From Castor canadensis (Eukaryota > Chordata > Mammalia > Rodentia > Castoridae): a stretch of DNA of 64,000 bases. Positions 38,247 through 49,887 of this stretch are shown one piece after another. The position numbers and the translations under genes are program-made. Location of the stretch: assembly GCF_047511655.1 (NCBI RefSeq), contig NC_133391.1:110521384-110585383 (forward strand). The letters are read 5' to 3'. Each line of letters starts with the position of its first letter. Within the stretch, counting starts at the first letter, position 1. The notes under the pieces are model-generated. The model did not search any database. It had not been told where the DNA came from and saw only the letters and a list, made by a program, of their open reading frames with translations.

Positions 38247-38549
38247 TTACACATAGATTTTACAGATCTGTTGGCTCCTCAGTTCATAGCATTCAACCCC
38301 CTGGCTCCTCAGTAGCTCTTTCTCCTCTGCCATGTCTCTTGCTCTCAGTGGTGGGAAGTGGGCAGGAGAAGTGATGAAGTCGTAGTGCCGGTCCAGATAT
38401 CGCAGATAGATGAGCATGTGCAGGGCATAGGCCAGAACCAGCAGAAGGATCAGGGACATAGCTAAGCCAATCAGAATGGCTGGTGAGAAGAAAGAGGTGC
38501 AATCTCGGGCCTTGCCAAACTGCCCCTCCTTGATGGTAAAGCCTTGGAT
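38247..38549 (-). CDS. ATP6AP1L: ATP6AP1L last coding exon: membrane helix and cytoplasmic tail
   Basis: Begins in phase 0 after a CTTTCTCCTGACAG acceptor and ends at TAA (38249-38247). It encodes residues 210-309. IQGF...QFGKARDC leads into FFSPAILIGL, the ATP6AP1-family signature just before the membrane segment. A hydrophobic helix (about 233-258) rich in Leu, Ile and Ala and containing YALHM follows, matching the 'YGLHM' of ATP6AP1. The tail then starts RYLDRHYD and ends QQICKIYV. As I recall, human ATP6AP1L ends in a closely similar IYV-terminated tail, whereas ATP6AP1 has a shorter, different end. This is the strongest evidence for the paralogue call. Confidence 0.93.
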   Translation of the reverse strand: MQGFTIKEGQFGKARDCTSFFSPAILIGLAMSLILLLVLAYALHMLIYLRYLDRHYDFITSPAHFPPLRARDMAEEKELLRSQGVECYELRSQQICKIYV

Positions 38550-39044
38550 CTGTCAGGAGAAAGAAAATAGCTAATGCGACTTATGCTTTCTTTCCTAAAA
38601 CCCAATTCCCACTTGGGCTAGTGGTTCTGGGCCCCTAATGAGACAAATTTAATATACAATCACCACATTTGCTAAATAATTTAAGCACATGATCTGACAA
38701 ATATGATTATGTTTTTGGAGTCAGTGACACTTGATTTTAAATCTGGACTGACCCAGAAATTCTGGGATGGATGGCTGTCACAATTAGGTTCATGAAATTC
38801 AAGACTGAAATAAAAGTTCTTTTAGTCTGACTCTTAGGAATATTCTAGTCCATGTAAAACCACAACTACTTGAGTCTCTCAAAGTATGTGCTAAATTTGT
38901 AAGTGTGGGTGTAAATTTCAGAGATAAAATTTTAAGTCTTGGTTCCTGGACCTTTTTTACTCTACTGACAGGTAACAGATGGGAAAAGTCTTCTAAGAAT
39001 ATCGTGATTCCTGATGAGGTAAAACATATATAAAAATAAAAGGT

Positions 39045-39245
39045 AACATTTATTGAAGGCTTTTTATGTACTAATCATTGCCTTAACTCATTTAGCACTC
39101 ATAGGAGCCTAGAAGCAAGTTACTATTTTTCTCTTATAAGAAGGAAACTGAGGCACAGGAAAGAAAAGTAACTGACCCAGAGTCACATGGCAGTAAGCAC
39201 TACAAAGATTTCAATCTGGACCATCTGGCTACAGACTCAGATTCA
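39045..39245 (-). repeat. MIR SINE
   Basis: TAACATTTATTGAAGGCTTT, CTCATTTAGCACTCATAGGA, GGAAACTGAGGCACAGGAAA and CAGAGTCACATGGCAGTAAG follow the reverse complement of MIR almost throughout. It lies in the last ATP6AP1L intron. Confidence 0.8.
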
Positions 39246-39326
39246 GGTTATGAGTCCATAGCTGTTGATGTGTGCTGTCTCTTCTTCCTCTTGTCACTAT
39301 CTGTCCCTCTTTATCAGTAGTACAAT

Positions 39327-40003
39327 AGCCCCCTCTTATCCTCAAGAGATAAGTTCCAAGACTACCAGTGAATGCCTGAAAGTACAGATACTAAATATTT
39401 GGTCCACCATTTCCATTGGTTCTGCATCTGTGAATTAAAAAAACTATTCTAGGGCTGGGTGTGGTGGTGCATGCTTCTAATTCCAGCTACTCAAGAAATG
39501 GAGATTGGAGGGATGGTATTTCAAGCCAGCCCAAGCAAAAAATTACTTGGCACTAATCTCAACAAATAAGTGGAGCATGATGTAGGTAGATAAGTATAGG
39601 CAGGAGAATTATAGGCCAAAACCAGGTAAAAATCACAAGACCCTATCCAAAAAATAATTAAAGCAAAAGAGGGCTGGAGGCATGGCTTAAGTAGTAGAGC
39701 ACCTGCCTAGCAAGTGCAAGGCCCTGAGTTCAATCCCTACTACCACCAAAAATTAATTAATATTTAAAATAAAAAAATTGTACTTTCTTTTCACTGTTCT
39801 CTAAAGAATACAGTATTTGCATAGCATTTACATTGTATTAGTATTATAAGTAATCTAGAGATGATCTAAAGTATTCAGGCAGAGGTTGTATGCAAATACT
39901 ATATACCATTTTCTGTAATGGGCTTCAGCATCTGTGGGTTTTGGCGCCCCTGGGGGAGCAGCAGCTCTGGAACCAGTCCTCTTTGGATCCTGAGGGATGC
40001 CTG
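39327..40003 (+). mobile_element. MER2-like Tigger DNA transposon, split by a SINE
   Basis: The left part has ACAATAGCCCCCTCTTATCC and GTTCCAAGACTACC, a terminal stretch. The right part has ACAGTATTTGCATAGCATTT, ACATTGTATTAGTATTATAA, AGTAATCTAGAGATGATCTA and CAGCATCTGTGGGTTTTGG, matching MER2-type internal and terminal boxes in order. A three-part SINE (39451-39762) separates the halves. It lies within the last intron and has no coding capacity. The left end could belong to a related Tigger subfamily. Confidence 0.75.
39451..39762 (+). repeat. Three-part composite SINE
   Basis: GGGCTGGGTGTGGTGGTGCA and CTACTCAAGAAATGGAGATT (first arm), ATAGGCAGGAGAATTATAGG and CACAAGACCCTATCC (second arm-like unit), then GGGCTGGAGGCATGGCTTAA and AGTGCAAGGCCCTGAGTTCA (ID-like unit). 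It has the same plan as the copy at 9707 and sits inside the MER2-like element. Confidence 0.85.
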
Positions 40004-40559
40004 CATGTTATTCTTAGAATAAACCAGAATGAGCAAGGCTGCAGAATAGAAAGCAGCCTTTGGTACACATACCTCAACCACCTTCACCATACCACCTCTT
40101 TCCTCGCCTGAGTTTGCCGTCTGTCGTCTGTTTGCATTATGGGTGTCTTTGCAAAGCCCACCTGTGACACACGGGGCTGCGTTTACTGGAAGGATGCTGT
40201 TTGAGGACACACATTGCAAAACCCAGTGGGAATTACTTCTCACGGGCAGTTTCCAGTAGTCTTAGGGACCCTAATGCTGGCTGCTTCAAGATTTCCAAGC
40301 TAAATTGGTGTGCTACATCCTGTCAGTGCAGACAGATAAACCTGTTGTTTTTATGAACCAACCTCTCTAGTGGCTTCTAATTGAGCTTCTGGTCTTTTCT
40401 TCCTTTTTAAAAATTCTTTACCCCACCGTTTTTGCCCATTTGTTTTGCTTTGCTTTTTATAAATTGTAAAAGATATATAACATAAAATGTATTACCTGAC
40501 CTATTAACGGAGGTGACTTAAAGAGGTATTACTAATCCATATCTCACATGGTTCTGGAT

Positions 40560-40690
40560 GTTTCATATATATGAGACCCTGTGTTCTTTACACCCATAAA
40601 GATAGGTCAGAGGCAGATAGAATTAAGTAACTTATTCAAGCTGCTGAGTAGTAATTTGAAATCAGGTCTGTCTGACTCCACAATGCAAGT
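40560..40690 (-). repeat. MIR SINE fragment
   Basis: TTAAGTAACTTATTCAAGCT, GAAATCAGGTCTGTCTGACT is the reverse complement of the MIR 'aactcagacctgaatcc...' half. It is intronic. Confidence 0.6.
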
Positions 40691-41352
40691 TCCTTCCCTT
40701 CCCCAGCAGCCTCACATCAACACTACACCTCTTCCAGCCGGGGGAGGGGGGGTGGACGGGAGCTATTTCTATATGTGATATCCACATATATGGATGGGAA
40801 GGCTGGAAGTGCCCTTAAGAGGAACATGCAGAGTCATGCATGCTATTTCAGTGAGTTGGAAGAACAGGCTAGCTTTTTCCACAGAAACAAGATAGAGGAA
40901 CTTGACAGAAAGTCTCTCAGCCCCAAGACTATTCTGGTGGTGAAAAGGAACCTCTTACACTTGCATGACTTTCCCCAAATACTTTCAAGATCTTTGGGAT
41001 ATTTTTGACTCCCTGGCCAATGACTCCATTCCTATGCTAACTGCCAACACCTCACTCACACTACAGACACTGATAGGATCACTGCTCCACTCACTGGCAG
41101 GAAGCAAATAATTGTTTCACCATGCCTGTGGCCAGAAGAGCCAGTCCAGGAAGTGTCAGTCACCACCTGACTGGGGTTTAGAGAGATAATCATCAGGACT
41201 GGATAAACCTGAAGGTAAAAGCCAACCCTGGGTAGGGAGTAGGGGTCATTTCGTATTTTGCTTATCTTTTGTTTCAGATGATTGCAAACAAACACTGAGT
41301 TTCTTTGGCACCAAATACACAGGTGTACTGAGGACAGGCTTCACTTTATTAC

Positions 41353-41593
41353 CTGGAAATCAATAAAAGTGACTTCCCACAGACTTGACGTGCCATCTGT
41401 GTCACTGGGCAACAGGAGGGCATCATGGCGCTGCAGGTTGCTGACGCGCTGACAGTGGTAGGAATAACTTGACAGGGCATATATTTCTGTTGCATTAAAA
41501 GTTGCTTGGATCGAATTGTTGAAAATAATCTCAACTCTGTGCAAATTAAACCAACTCTGGCTGGACAACTTCTTGTAATTGGTGAGGATGAAT
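41353..41593 (-). CDS. ATP6AP1L: ATP6AP1L coding exon: luminal domain, distal part
   Basis: Acceptor CATTTTCAG, donor CAG/GTAATA. The first base completes the Arg-129 codon, then 80 codons (residues 130-209) end exactly in phase 0. Contains FILTNY, SQSWFNLHRVEI, then NNS and NAT sequons (154, 162), and SYSYHCQRVSNLQR with Cys 176. The 'SYSYHC..VSSL' box is a hallmark of the ATP6AP1 luminal domain, and its Cys is expected to pair with the DC Cys at 226 in the next exon. The exon ends WEVTFIDFQ, which runs directly into IQGF of the last exon as in ATP6AP1. Translation past the donor meets a stop at 41341, confirming that splicing is needed. Confidence 0.93.
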
Positions 41594-41734
41594 CTGAAAA
41601 TGATTTATACATCAGTATTACCCCCATTGCACTTTTAATGATGCAGAGCCTCATTTAAGAACAGTACAATGGCGCCCTCTTTTGTCAGGTGGTGGAACCA
41701 ACCTGAAGAGAGGCTTCATTTGGGTTTTGAACAA

Positions 41735-42105
41735 GAGCCTCTGCTCCTTCAGAAGCAGATCCTGAGACAGGATGTGCATTTAAGAAGCATTTGGGGGAAT
41801 TCGTTCACGCAAAATATGTAGAATGACAAGAAGAGAAATGACAGAGGAGGGGACGGCAGCTAAAATTGCACATTATCAAGCAAGTTTTCACTGCTTAATG
41901 CCCATGAAGAAGCCTGGGAGCCAAGATGAAAAAAAATACGCCTCTGTGCTCCCTCACCTGAGTGAGAGGAAACTGGGGTATTTACACTTCATGGACTAGG
42001 GATGGGAGGCAGTGGGCCCCTTTGGCCAAAGAGAACTTTTAGGCAGAGAGAGTTTGGCCGCTGAGGTTGGGTATGTGAGGTTTAGTGCTCTTCATGGAAA
42101 GGTCC
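41735..42105. repeat. Old interspersed repeat, same family as 33193-33625, unassigned
   Basis: AGAAGCAGATCCTGAGACAG, TTATCAAGCAAGTTTTCACT, GAAGCCTGGGAGCCAAGATG and AACTGGGGTATTTACACTTC appear in the order seen in the 33193 copy. It lies just inside the intron upstream of the 41353-41593 exon. Confidence 0.55.
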
Positions 42106-42296
42106 AACTAGATACAGATGGGGTACTAATAGTCTGTGCAACACAACTTAGTCATTAATAATGATAATAGAGCTATTTTACATTGGAAATAAAAGTGCCA
42201 TTATAGATCAAAAATATTCCTCATTTCTGTACCAGATGTGTAGATAAGTTTGGGCACCTAGTGGGAGTCTATTTCCTTACAAAGTTTCTCTGAAAG

Positions 42297-42382
42297 ACTT
42301 GGGGAGTAGTCAGTGGTAGAGCACTTGTCTGTCATATGCAAGGCCTTAGGTTCAATCTCCAACACTGCAAAAAGAAATTAAG
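42297..42382 (+). repeat. ID-like SINE
   Basis: GGAGTAGTCAGTGGTAGAGC, TGCAAGGCCTTAGGTTCAAT and AACACTGCAAAAAG, a stand-alone tRNA-derived unit with B box GGTTCAATCTC. Intronic. Confidence 0.8.
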
Positions 42383-42390
42383 TTTCTCTG

Positions 42391-42595
42391 AAAGATGGTG
42401 TCATGGTGGTGTACATCTGTAATCCCAGCTTGTAAGAGGTGTAGGTAAGAGGATCATGGCCCAAGGCTGGCCCCAGGCAAAATGTGCAAGAACCTATTCA
42501 CAAAGCATCTAAAGCAAAAAAGGGCCTGAAGGCAAGGCACCTGTCTAGCAAGCTTGAGGCCTTGAGTTCAGATTTCAATACTGCCAAAAATATGG
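42391..42595 (+). repeat. Composite SINE (B1-like plus ID-like)
   Basis: TGGTGGTGTACATCTGTAAT and CCCAGCTTGTAAGAGGTG (left arm), then AAAAAAGGGCCTGAAGGCAA, GCACCTGTCTAGCAAGCTTG and CCTTGAGTTCAGATTTCAAT (right arm). It directly follows the ID-like copy at 42297. Intronic. Confidence 0.85.
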
Positions 42596-43534
42596 TAGTG
42601 TGTGTTTTCTAAATTAGTATCATGGAAACACTAGTGTCCCATGATAGGTAGGCAAACATCCTGAGGAAGAAAGTTTCCCAAGGTTAATCACAGGGAACAC
42701 TGGCTTACTCAAAGTAACAAAGTGCAGCAGTCTTCCTTAAGAGTATGTCTTCTCAGAAACTTGAATGGATAAATTTACAGGGTGGATTTCCAAGAAGAAG
42801 GTATGGTGTGTAGTCATTCCCAAACAGGTTTTACTAGAGAAGCCCTTTTCTAGAGGATCTTATAAATGTCTTCACAAAGCAGAAGTGCTCCTTTGAGCAC
42901 AGCTTAGGAGAGAATCCCCTAGCACAACCTGCTAGTTTTCTAAGTAATGTTGAAGACAAAACTGCTAATCTCTACTAAAAGGCTCATCTTATAGGAAGGA
43001 AAGCATTATGTTTTTATGAAAAGAAAATTTAATGCCTTCAAATTTCTCCATTCCCAACTGCATGGATAAGCCACTGCAAGTGCATCCTTCTACCCATAAA
43101 TACAGAAAAATGAAGGCTTGTGTTAGTTCAGATAGTAGAGACTTATTCATTGTAGTTAGATAAGTGTGGTTTATTATAAGGAGCTATAAAGAATAACTTT
43201 AAACAAGAGCCTCAATCCTTGGGGCTTTATTTATATTTTTCTTTTTGTTCAGAGGAAAAGAGGATCATATTCTCTGGTTCATGTGCTCTTAAGTCCCTCT
43301 CTGAAGAGGAGGGGGAGTAAAAGTGTTTGGATAGGAATTAAATAAAGCATTTCTATAGGATTCCATTGTACATAACCACTGAGTTTTCAGTGTAGTTAAG
43401 ATAGATATGGTATTTGATATATCACAGGCTTGGTACATAGCCAGCCTTTGATTGTCACATGTGGAATTGATAAAGTAAACAGAACTAACCTGATGTGCTG
43501 AAACTGTAGTACTCCAAAGTGGTATCCTACCTAC

Positions 43535-43585
43535 CTTATACCAATGTCTTTTGGAATTTCAGTCTCACCAAACTTCAGAGACAAT
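43535..43585 (-). CDS. ATP6AP1L: ATP6AP1L 51-bp coding exon
   Basis: A very short exon bounded by TTTTCTTAG and GTAGGTAGG. The first base completes the Val-112 codon; 16 codons follow (LSLKFGETEIPKDIGI), and two bases start Arg-129, completed by the next exon. The LSL-F start matches the ATP6AP1 'LSL.Y' position between the two halves of its luminal domain. It is too short to stand out as an open frame and was found by following phase and homology between its neighbours. Confidence 0.85.
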
Positions 43586-43621
43586 CTAAGAAAAGAGAAA
43601 CAATATTATCCATTAAAATGG

Positions 43622-44055
43622 GAATGAACCTGACTTCACACAATAACCCAAAATTATCTTAGAATGGGTCATAGACCTAAATGTAATGCCTAAAACTCAA
43701 AATTTATAGAATAGTCATATGATCTTGGGGTAGGCAATGGTTTCTTGAAAAATTAAAAAAGCATGAGCCATAAAAGAAAAAATTAGTAAATTTGATCTTA
43801 TTAGAATAAAAAAACTTTTGTTCTTTGACTGGTATTTAATAAAACAGGTAACACAGAGAACAGGAAATAATTATATACAAAGGACTTTATCTAGGCTATA
43901 ATAAACTCAACAACTCAGTAAGAAGACAACCCAACTTAAAAATAATCAGAAGACTTGAACAAACATTTTATAAAGCAAGATACATGAATAGCCAATAAGA
44001 ACATGAAAAAATGCTCAACATCATTAGACATTAGGAAAATATAAAATAAGACAGG
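43622..44055 (+). repeat. Old L1 ORF2 3' part, first half
   Basis: Degraded L1 order: AATGGGTCATAGACCTAAAT, TATGATCTTGGGGTAGGCAA, TTGAACAAACATTTTATAAA, GCTCAACATCATTAGACATT. The frame is broken many times. It continues after an LTR-like block at about 44696. Confidence 0.75.
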
Positions 44056-44059
44056 ATGA

Positions 44060-44695
44060 ATAAAACTTAAAAACTGAGCTTATAATCTTTTAATACCTAT
44101 GTTTATTCACATTTTCCTGAAAATAAACACAAGATTTTCTGGATCCAATACAGATTAATTATGACTTCCTCATAGGAATAAGAACACTAATTCCCCAGTT
44201 TTTCTCCCTGGCAACATATACACACTGGGTTTTATAACAGAGGTGAGGAACACCAAAATTATGAATCTGGGAGTTATATATAGGAAAGGGACATTGGTTC
44301 TTTCTTTACCTCCTGAGAGAGGGAGAGAAATATCTGCTTCTTTAGTGTCAATAAATTCTCCTTGGGAATAAAGATGGAAGATCCTGGGTACCTACCCTAG
44401 AATATAAGTAGAAGAATTTAATTAGCCCTTGGATGGGAGCAAATAGCTCACCATAAAGGACACATGACTACAGGTCTAATATCCTTGGTTCATAAACAAA
44501 TGTCTCCGATAAGAAGATAAGATATGTCTATTTGGGTTTCCATCCCCTAGAATGTCTCTGTGGTCCTGGGTTTCATTATCCTTTGGTATATAAGCACCTT
44601 GCTCTCAGGAGGTAAATCTCTTACTAACTCCAAGACTTATGTTTTAATCCAGGTCCTGGTAAAATTTGTTCTGAAGTCACTAACCACTCACACTG
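44060..44695 (+). mobile_element. LTR-like block inserted in old L1
   Basis: About 640 bases without L1 similarity interrupt an otherwise collinear old L1. Near the right end are GGTATATAAGCACCTTGCTC, a TATA-plus-initiator-like layout, and CTCTTACTAACTCCAAGAC, which resembles R/U5 of an LTR. I could not find a convincing target-site duplication or terminal TG/CA, so the edges are approximate and the LTR call is an inference. Confidence 0.45.
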
Positions 44696-45400
44696 ACACT
44701 TACAAAGTGTCAAGAGAATATAAAACAACTGGATGAAATTCACTTACCATGCTGGCGGACAAATAAGATGGTGCAATCACTTTAAAAAGCATGTACAGAT
44801 GTTAATTTTCATGCTATATGACTTAAGACTTTCTACTCCTATGTGGAATGACAACTAAGAGAAACAAAAGATATATTCTTCCATAAAGACTTGTACATGA
44901 ATGTTCATATCAAGTTATATAAATATATTTTTTGTCAAGTTATATAAAAACTGGGGGAGAGAAATTTTCCATCAACGGGTGAATGGATGAGTTGTGATAC
45001 ATCCATACAATGGAAAGCCATTCAGAAATGGGAAGAAGCACTCATTGATATATGTGACATTATCTAAATCACTATGCTAAGTGGAAGAAGCCAGACCAAA
45101 GAGTGCACACTTTACAACTTTATTATATTATTTTACATAAAATTCTAGAAAATGCAAGCTTATCTTTAATGACAGAAAGCAAACCAATGGTTATCTGGAG
45201 AGGTGGAAGTGGACAGAGAGATGAATTATAAAGGAGAACAAGGAAAGTGTGGGGCATGATCAAAATGTTTATTGTTCTTGATTATGGTAATGGTTTTATG
45301 TAAAAACTGATAAAAATTATACACTTGAATATGTGCAGTACATTGTATTCCACTAGTATTTCAATAAAGTTGGAAAATGACAAGCTAAATAAATAATTGT
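44696..45400 (+). repeat. Old L1 3' end, second half
   Basis: Resumes L1 order after the LTR-like block: GGTGCAATCACTTTAAAAAG, TCAACGGGTGAATGGATGAG, ACATCCATACAATGGAAAGC, GAAGAAGCCAGACCAAAGAG and GTGCAGTACATTGTATTCCA. The 3' UTR reaches about 45400. It is much older than the L1 copies at 53-59 kb. Confidence 0.8.
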
Positions 45401-46754
45401 AGTGGTAAAATGTGAGAAATGTAAATATGAAAAAGATGTTGCTGTCATATTATAAAGCAAAAAAAAAAAAAGCAAAAGCAGATAGGTTTAAAAGATCCAA
45501 TTATAAGACTAAAAATACCAACATATATCATCTCATTGTTTGATCCCTCTTATCAAGAAATAGAACTATCAATGACTCGGCTGAAGTCTATCTTAATATT
45601 ATTTATAGGGGAGGGTGGTGATGTTTACAAAGTAAATCATATAACAGATTGATAAGAGAAATATTTGCATTTCCTCACATCATAAACACAGACACCTTAG
45701 ATGTACTCATTTACAAACACTTTGAAAGCTTATTTGCTCAGGAAATCAAGTCTTCAAGAGGCCTTATCCCTAACAGTATTGATAGTCTGCTGCAAATTCC
45801 CATAATCCTGGTTTCAGCAAAAGCTCATTAGCATGCTCTGCCTTGCAGTAAAGAACCTGAGGCCTGATTTCAACAAAGCAAATTCAACGCTCATTCAGCG
45901 AAGAGCTTTTAAGGGCTCAGTACTGCACCATCAACTGGGAACATGATGAAGATATGCAACCCGGAGCAAGAACTGGAAAAGGGGAGCTTTTTTTTACTCT
46001 TTTAAGTGCCTTACTTACACATTTAAAACAGATTCTGAATTCTTCATAATATAATTGCCTAACTTTAAAATATATGCAGATGCTGGGATTATGTTCTATT
46101 CGCAGGACTTTCACTATTTAAAAGACTTCCACAGCAAATCTCCCTGCCAAATTTGCCACTCCCTGAACATTTTGTTTCCAAGAGCTGAAATACGTCATTT
46201 TTTAAATATGTGCTTTTGACCCTACATGGTTATGTCGCTGCTTGGGTTTGTTCTCTTGGCAGCTACCATTCTGATCCTTTTAAATTGAAGATTTCCTCAC
46301 CAGCACAACAAAGGAATCTCATTAATCTAAGCAATTCCCAGGAATCAACCACAGGAAGCCTCAGCAGCTGGTCCTTGAACACCTGGCTTCCTGAGAAGCC
46401 TCCTGCTTGTGCTTTTTGGGTGGGCTGTCCATGCTGCCAGCACTCTCACCTGAGCAGCTCTTTAGGAAGTGGGTGCTGCACACTCAGGGAACACATCTGC
46501 ATAGAATTCTAAGGTGGTGACCAAGAAGACAAAATATCAGGTCCTGCTCAATTATTAATTTATGTATGGTGACAACCAAAGCTTAAGAGGCCTCTTCACT
46601 GGGTAATTTGACACCATTTCACTCTACAGTAGTGTCATTAGTAGTTAGGAAGAAAAAGAACACTACTTTGGATAGCACTTGACAAGTGCTTGACAAGTTC
46701 TCCTATCTTGGAGATAGGGCCAAGAAGTACAATGTCATTTTTAAAGAAATTTTA

Positions 46755-46915
46755 AAAACCAGATCTACTAGCAAACTGTGAGAGTGTAGTAAGTTTCCTA
46801 ACCTCTTTGAACCTTGATTTCCTCACCCGAAACAGGTGATGATGACCTGTGAGTCAGAGTTAATGTGAGGAATAACAGATATGTGGCCTATAAAGACCTC
46901 ACATAATGCCTTTTC
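46755..46915 (+). repeat. MIR SINE
   Basis: TTTCCTAACCTCTTTGAACC and TTGATTTCCTCACCCGAAAC, then GAGTCAGAGTTAATGTGAGG, match the MIR core in forward order. It lies in the 4.8-kb ATP6AP1L intron. Confidence 0.65.
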
Positions 46916-48372
46916 ATTACAGTGAGTAGATGCCATTATCTCCACTGACAGATGGCAATACTGCAGGTCCTGTTTGCAAAGTCACAAAAGTCACTGGCAG
47001 AACTGGCCTAGGAGCCAAGTTTCTATTCTTTCCAAGTATAGGTTCCCAGTGAGCAGTAAGGTCTCCAAAGTTCAATAAATAGCTATGGTGCACTGATTCT
47101 CCCCACAAATGCCCTAGGGTCAGGATAAATGGAATCAAGGCAGGCCAGTCATCCAAGGGCAGGCAAGATTATCCCCAGGCAATTCTCTCCCCATACAACT
47201 GACCACAAATAAAGAGCCCTGTAGGGAATTAATTAGAGCCTTAGGGGAAAAAAAAAGTCCAGAGCTCTTAGTGCTGGCATCTCTTTCACAGTCTTTAACA
47301 GTTGTGCTATAACATGATAAACAAATCTGGGAGGATTATGATGCTTATTCTTACAATTCTTAACTCCCTACTAAGAGATAGTCATTCTGAAAAAAGAAAA
47401 GATTGTCATTCTAAATAGCAAGACACTCACACAGACTCATAATATGACTTTTAAGTATATATTCATATAATTCATTTTAATTTTTGAATGAAAAATAAAG
47501 TTCAGGAATAAAAAGTGTTTCCAGCCCAAGTAGATAAAGTATAAAAGGAACACACACATGCATACACATACAGTGTGTTAGGGTTTATACAAAGCATCCT
47601 ACAATCCCAGGCCAAAACTAATTCCAAGAATCTTCCAAAACCATTCATTGTTCCAGCAAATATTGAAAAGGAGGTTTATAGGATACAAGTGGAACATGTC
47701 ATGTTTCCTCCTCTTGAAACAAAACAAACAATATAAGACAAAAACAGAGAAAGGCATTGGAAATTGATTTTTTCCTCAAAAGGATTATTTGTTTAACCTG
47801 CTTATCTCAAACCAAAACTAATTATTTTAATCAAGCTGAAATGCCCTAAAGAATTCTCTGAAATTTGGCCATTCAGAGGTACTCTAACATATTTGCAAGC
47901 AGGCAGTGTTCCACAATTTCAGAACTGTCTCCTGAAATCAAACACTTGTCCCGGCTAAAGTGAGGCTTCTCTGTTTCACCCACCAAGATCATATGTGACC
48001 TGCTGTACCACGTAATTTCTTCCATGATGTGACAAAAGAAACCTAACATTTGGAGTTGAGACTAAGCCTGATATTCTTTTCTTTTCATTTCTGTCTTCTA
48101 GAATAGGTTTGTGAACCCTCATTTTAAAAACTCATTTTCCGTAAGTTGTTATGACAACTAAGGGTTCAGGAGAAAATTGCCAGGAAAGAAATAACATTGG
48201 TAAAAGTTCGTTTCTGACTTGTTCTTTCATTTAGACATTACATAGTTCCTCAAAGATGAGTGTCAGGGTCATATAAAAGGTAGTAATCTTTTCTGAAGTA
48301 ACAAACTGGATGCTCACAGTTAACTGACTGCAATAACTCTAAGGACTTCCTCAAGCAGAGGGATTAACTTAC

Positions 48373-48608
48373 ACTGCACTTTCGTCACTACATGTTGAGT
48401 TGCCAGTGTCCACTGCTGTCTTTTGACCAAATGATTCATCTGTAAAGTCCAGCCAGGTCTGATTCTTAAATTTAATTGTGATTCTTTTGGCCCAGAAAAG
48501 AATGCAGGGAATTCCATCAATGGAGACATTAACGGGGTTATGATGGCTGAATGCATTCCAGTGTTCTTTTTCTGAACGCCTGATTTTGCTCACATTGTCA
48601 TTGAGAGC
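48373..48608 (-). CDS. ATP6AP1L: ATP6AP1L coding exon: luminal domain, proximal part
   Basis: Acceptor TTAATTAG, strong donor GTAAGT. Phase 0 at the start; 78 codons (residues 34-111) plus two bases of Val-112. It contains NVSIDGIPCILFWAKRITI, the ATP6AP1-family box around 'PCILFWA', then FKNQTWLDFTDESFG and a GNSTC motif. Four sequons (38, 60, 82, 103) and Cys 68 and 106 fit a glycosylated luminal domain. The alternative donor four bases earlier would break the frame of the next exon, so the GTAAGT site is chosen. Confidence 0.92.
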
Positions 48609-49579
48609 CTAATTAATCAAATAAAGAAATTTAAGGGATTAATTTGTGTCCAAAGTACAAAAGACTTCCTAAAAAGAAAAAGGGCTAATTCACATTTGTA
48701 ATGGTGGATACATATTATTATATATTTATTAAAACCCATAAAATGTATAATATAAATAGTAAACCAATTACTCTTGTGCAAATACAGATAAAAGAAAAAA
48801 TTAGTTAACAGGAGGAACAACCCAAGTTCACAGTAATCAAAATGCACTGCTACTATAGTGATCCTTTCTGAAAAGCAATAAAACTTGATATTGTAATGAA
48901 GCTATAAGAGAGAGCAAGTAAAATTAATGACAGTACATGTTTGGTACCTGTGGGTCTGTGGCTCCGAGGAGACCACCCTCACTCAGGATGCACAGAGTTC
49001 AGTACTGTGCTCTGGATGCTTGATTCATGTTTCCCATAAGACTCCCCAACTTCCACTGAAGACATGCTGCCTTTCAACAAACCTAAAACTTTTACTTTAT
49101 CATTTAAACTAAGTCCATTCACCTTTTCCTTGCTCTGGGGGCACCATTTGCTTTTTGGGAGGCATATCTTCACAAAATTCAGGGCAGGGAAACACTCAGC
49201 CAATCACACAATGATTTGAACACAGGTGACATAACAAGAGACTGACTGGGAGCTTCTTGGCTGAGCCACATAATGCTCACATGGAATTTAAAACTTTTGA
49301 TTTAGAAATTTCTTTTTCTTTTTTATTACTATTTTTGAACATGCTTGGTCAGAACTGTGATAATAAATCCACAAATAAGGTGGGCTTATTGCACTTTAAG
49401 TTTTTCCAACTATCAGACTACCATAATACATTTAACACCTGAAGTTCACACAAGCTCTTATTAATATATTAACATGTTAAGTTTATTATTTATATTTTCA
49501 CAGTAGCTCTGACATCGTTGAAAAGTGTTTAAAATGTTTTAAAGACAGATTACAATCTAATTTCATGATGCATCCATAC

Positions 49580-49638
49580 CTGTGTGACTGGTATTGTGAA
49601 ATTCTGGACTGTTTTCATATCTCCATTACTCTGTTGAT
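49580..49638 (-). CDS. ATP6AP1L: ATP6AP1L 59-bp coding exon
   Basis: Acceptor TTATTTCACAG, donor CAG/GTATGG. Two bases complete Asp-14, then 19 codons (QQSNGDMKTVQNFTIPVTQ) end in phase 0. It carries an NFT sequon and the first in-frame Met of the visible chain (49616-49618). The sequence has no conserved family box; its support is exact phase agreement with both neighbours, good splice sites and the absence of stops. Confidence 0.75.
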
Positions 49639-49887
49639 CTGTGAAATAAATAATGGTGTGAGTATGTACTCTAAATATCGCCAGTTTACTGTAATTGAAT
49701 GATAGCAATGCTAAGCACTGTGAAATATATCACATTTAAGCCTCTTTTGGCTGATAATTTGAAAGACATCAGATTTTTCACAGGAGGGACTGTATGTACA
49801 AACACCACTGGTCAGAGAGGCTATCATAGAACAAGCCTGTCTTAACCCATACCCCTTAAGAAACCACAAAGGAAATGACAAGTCTTA

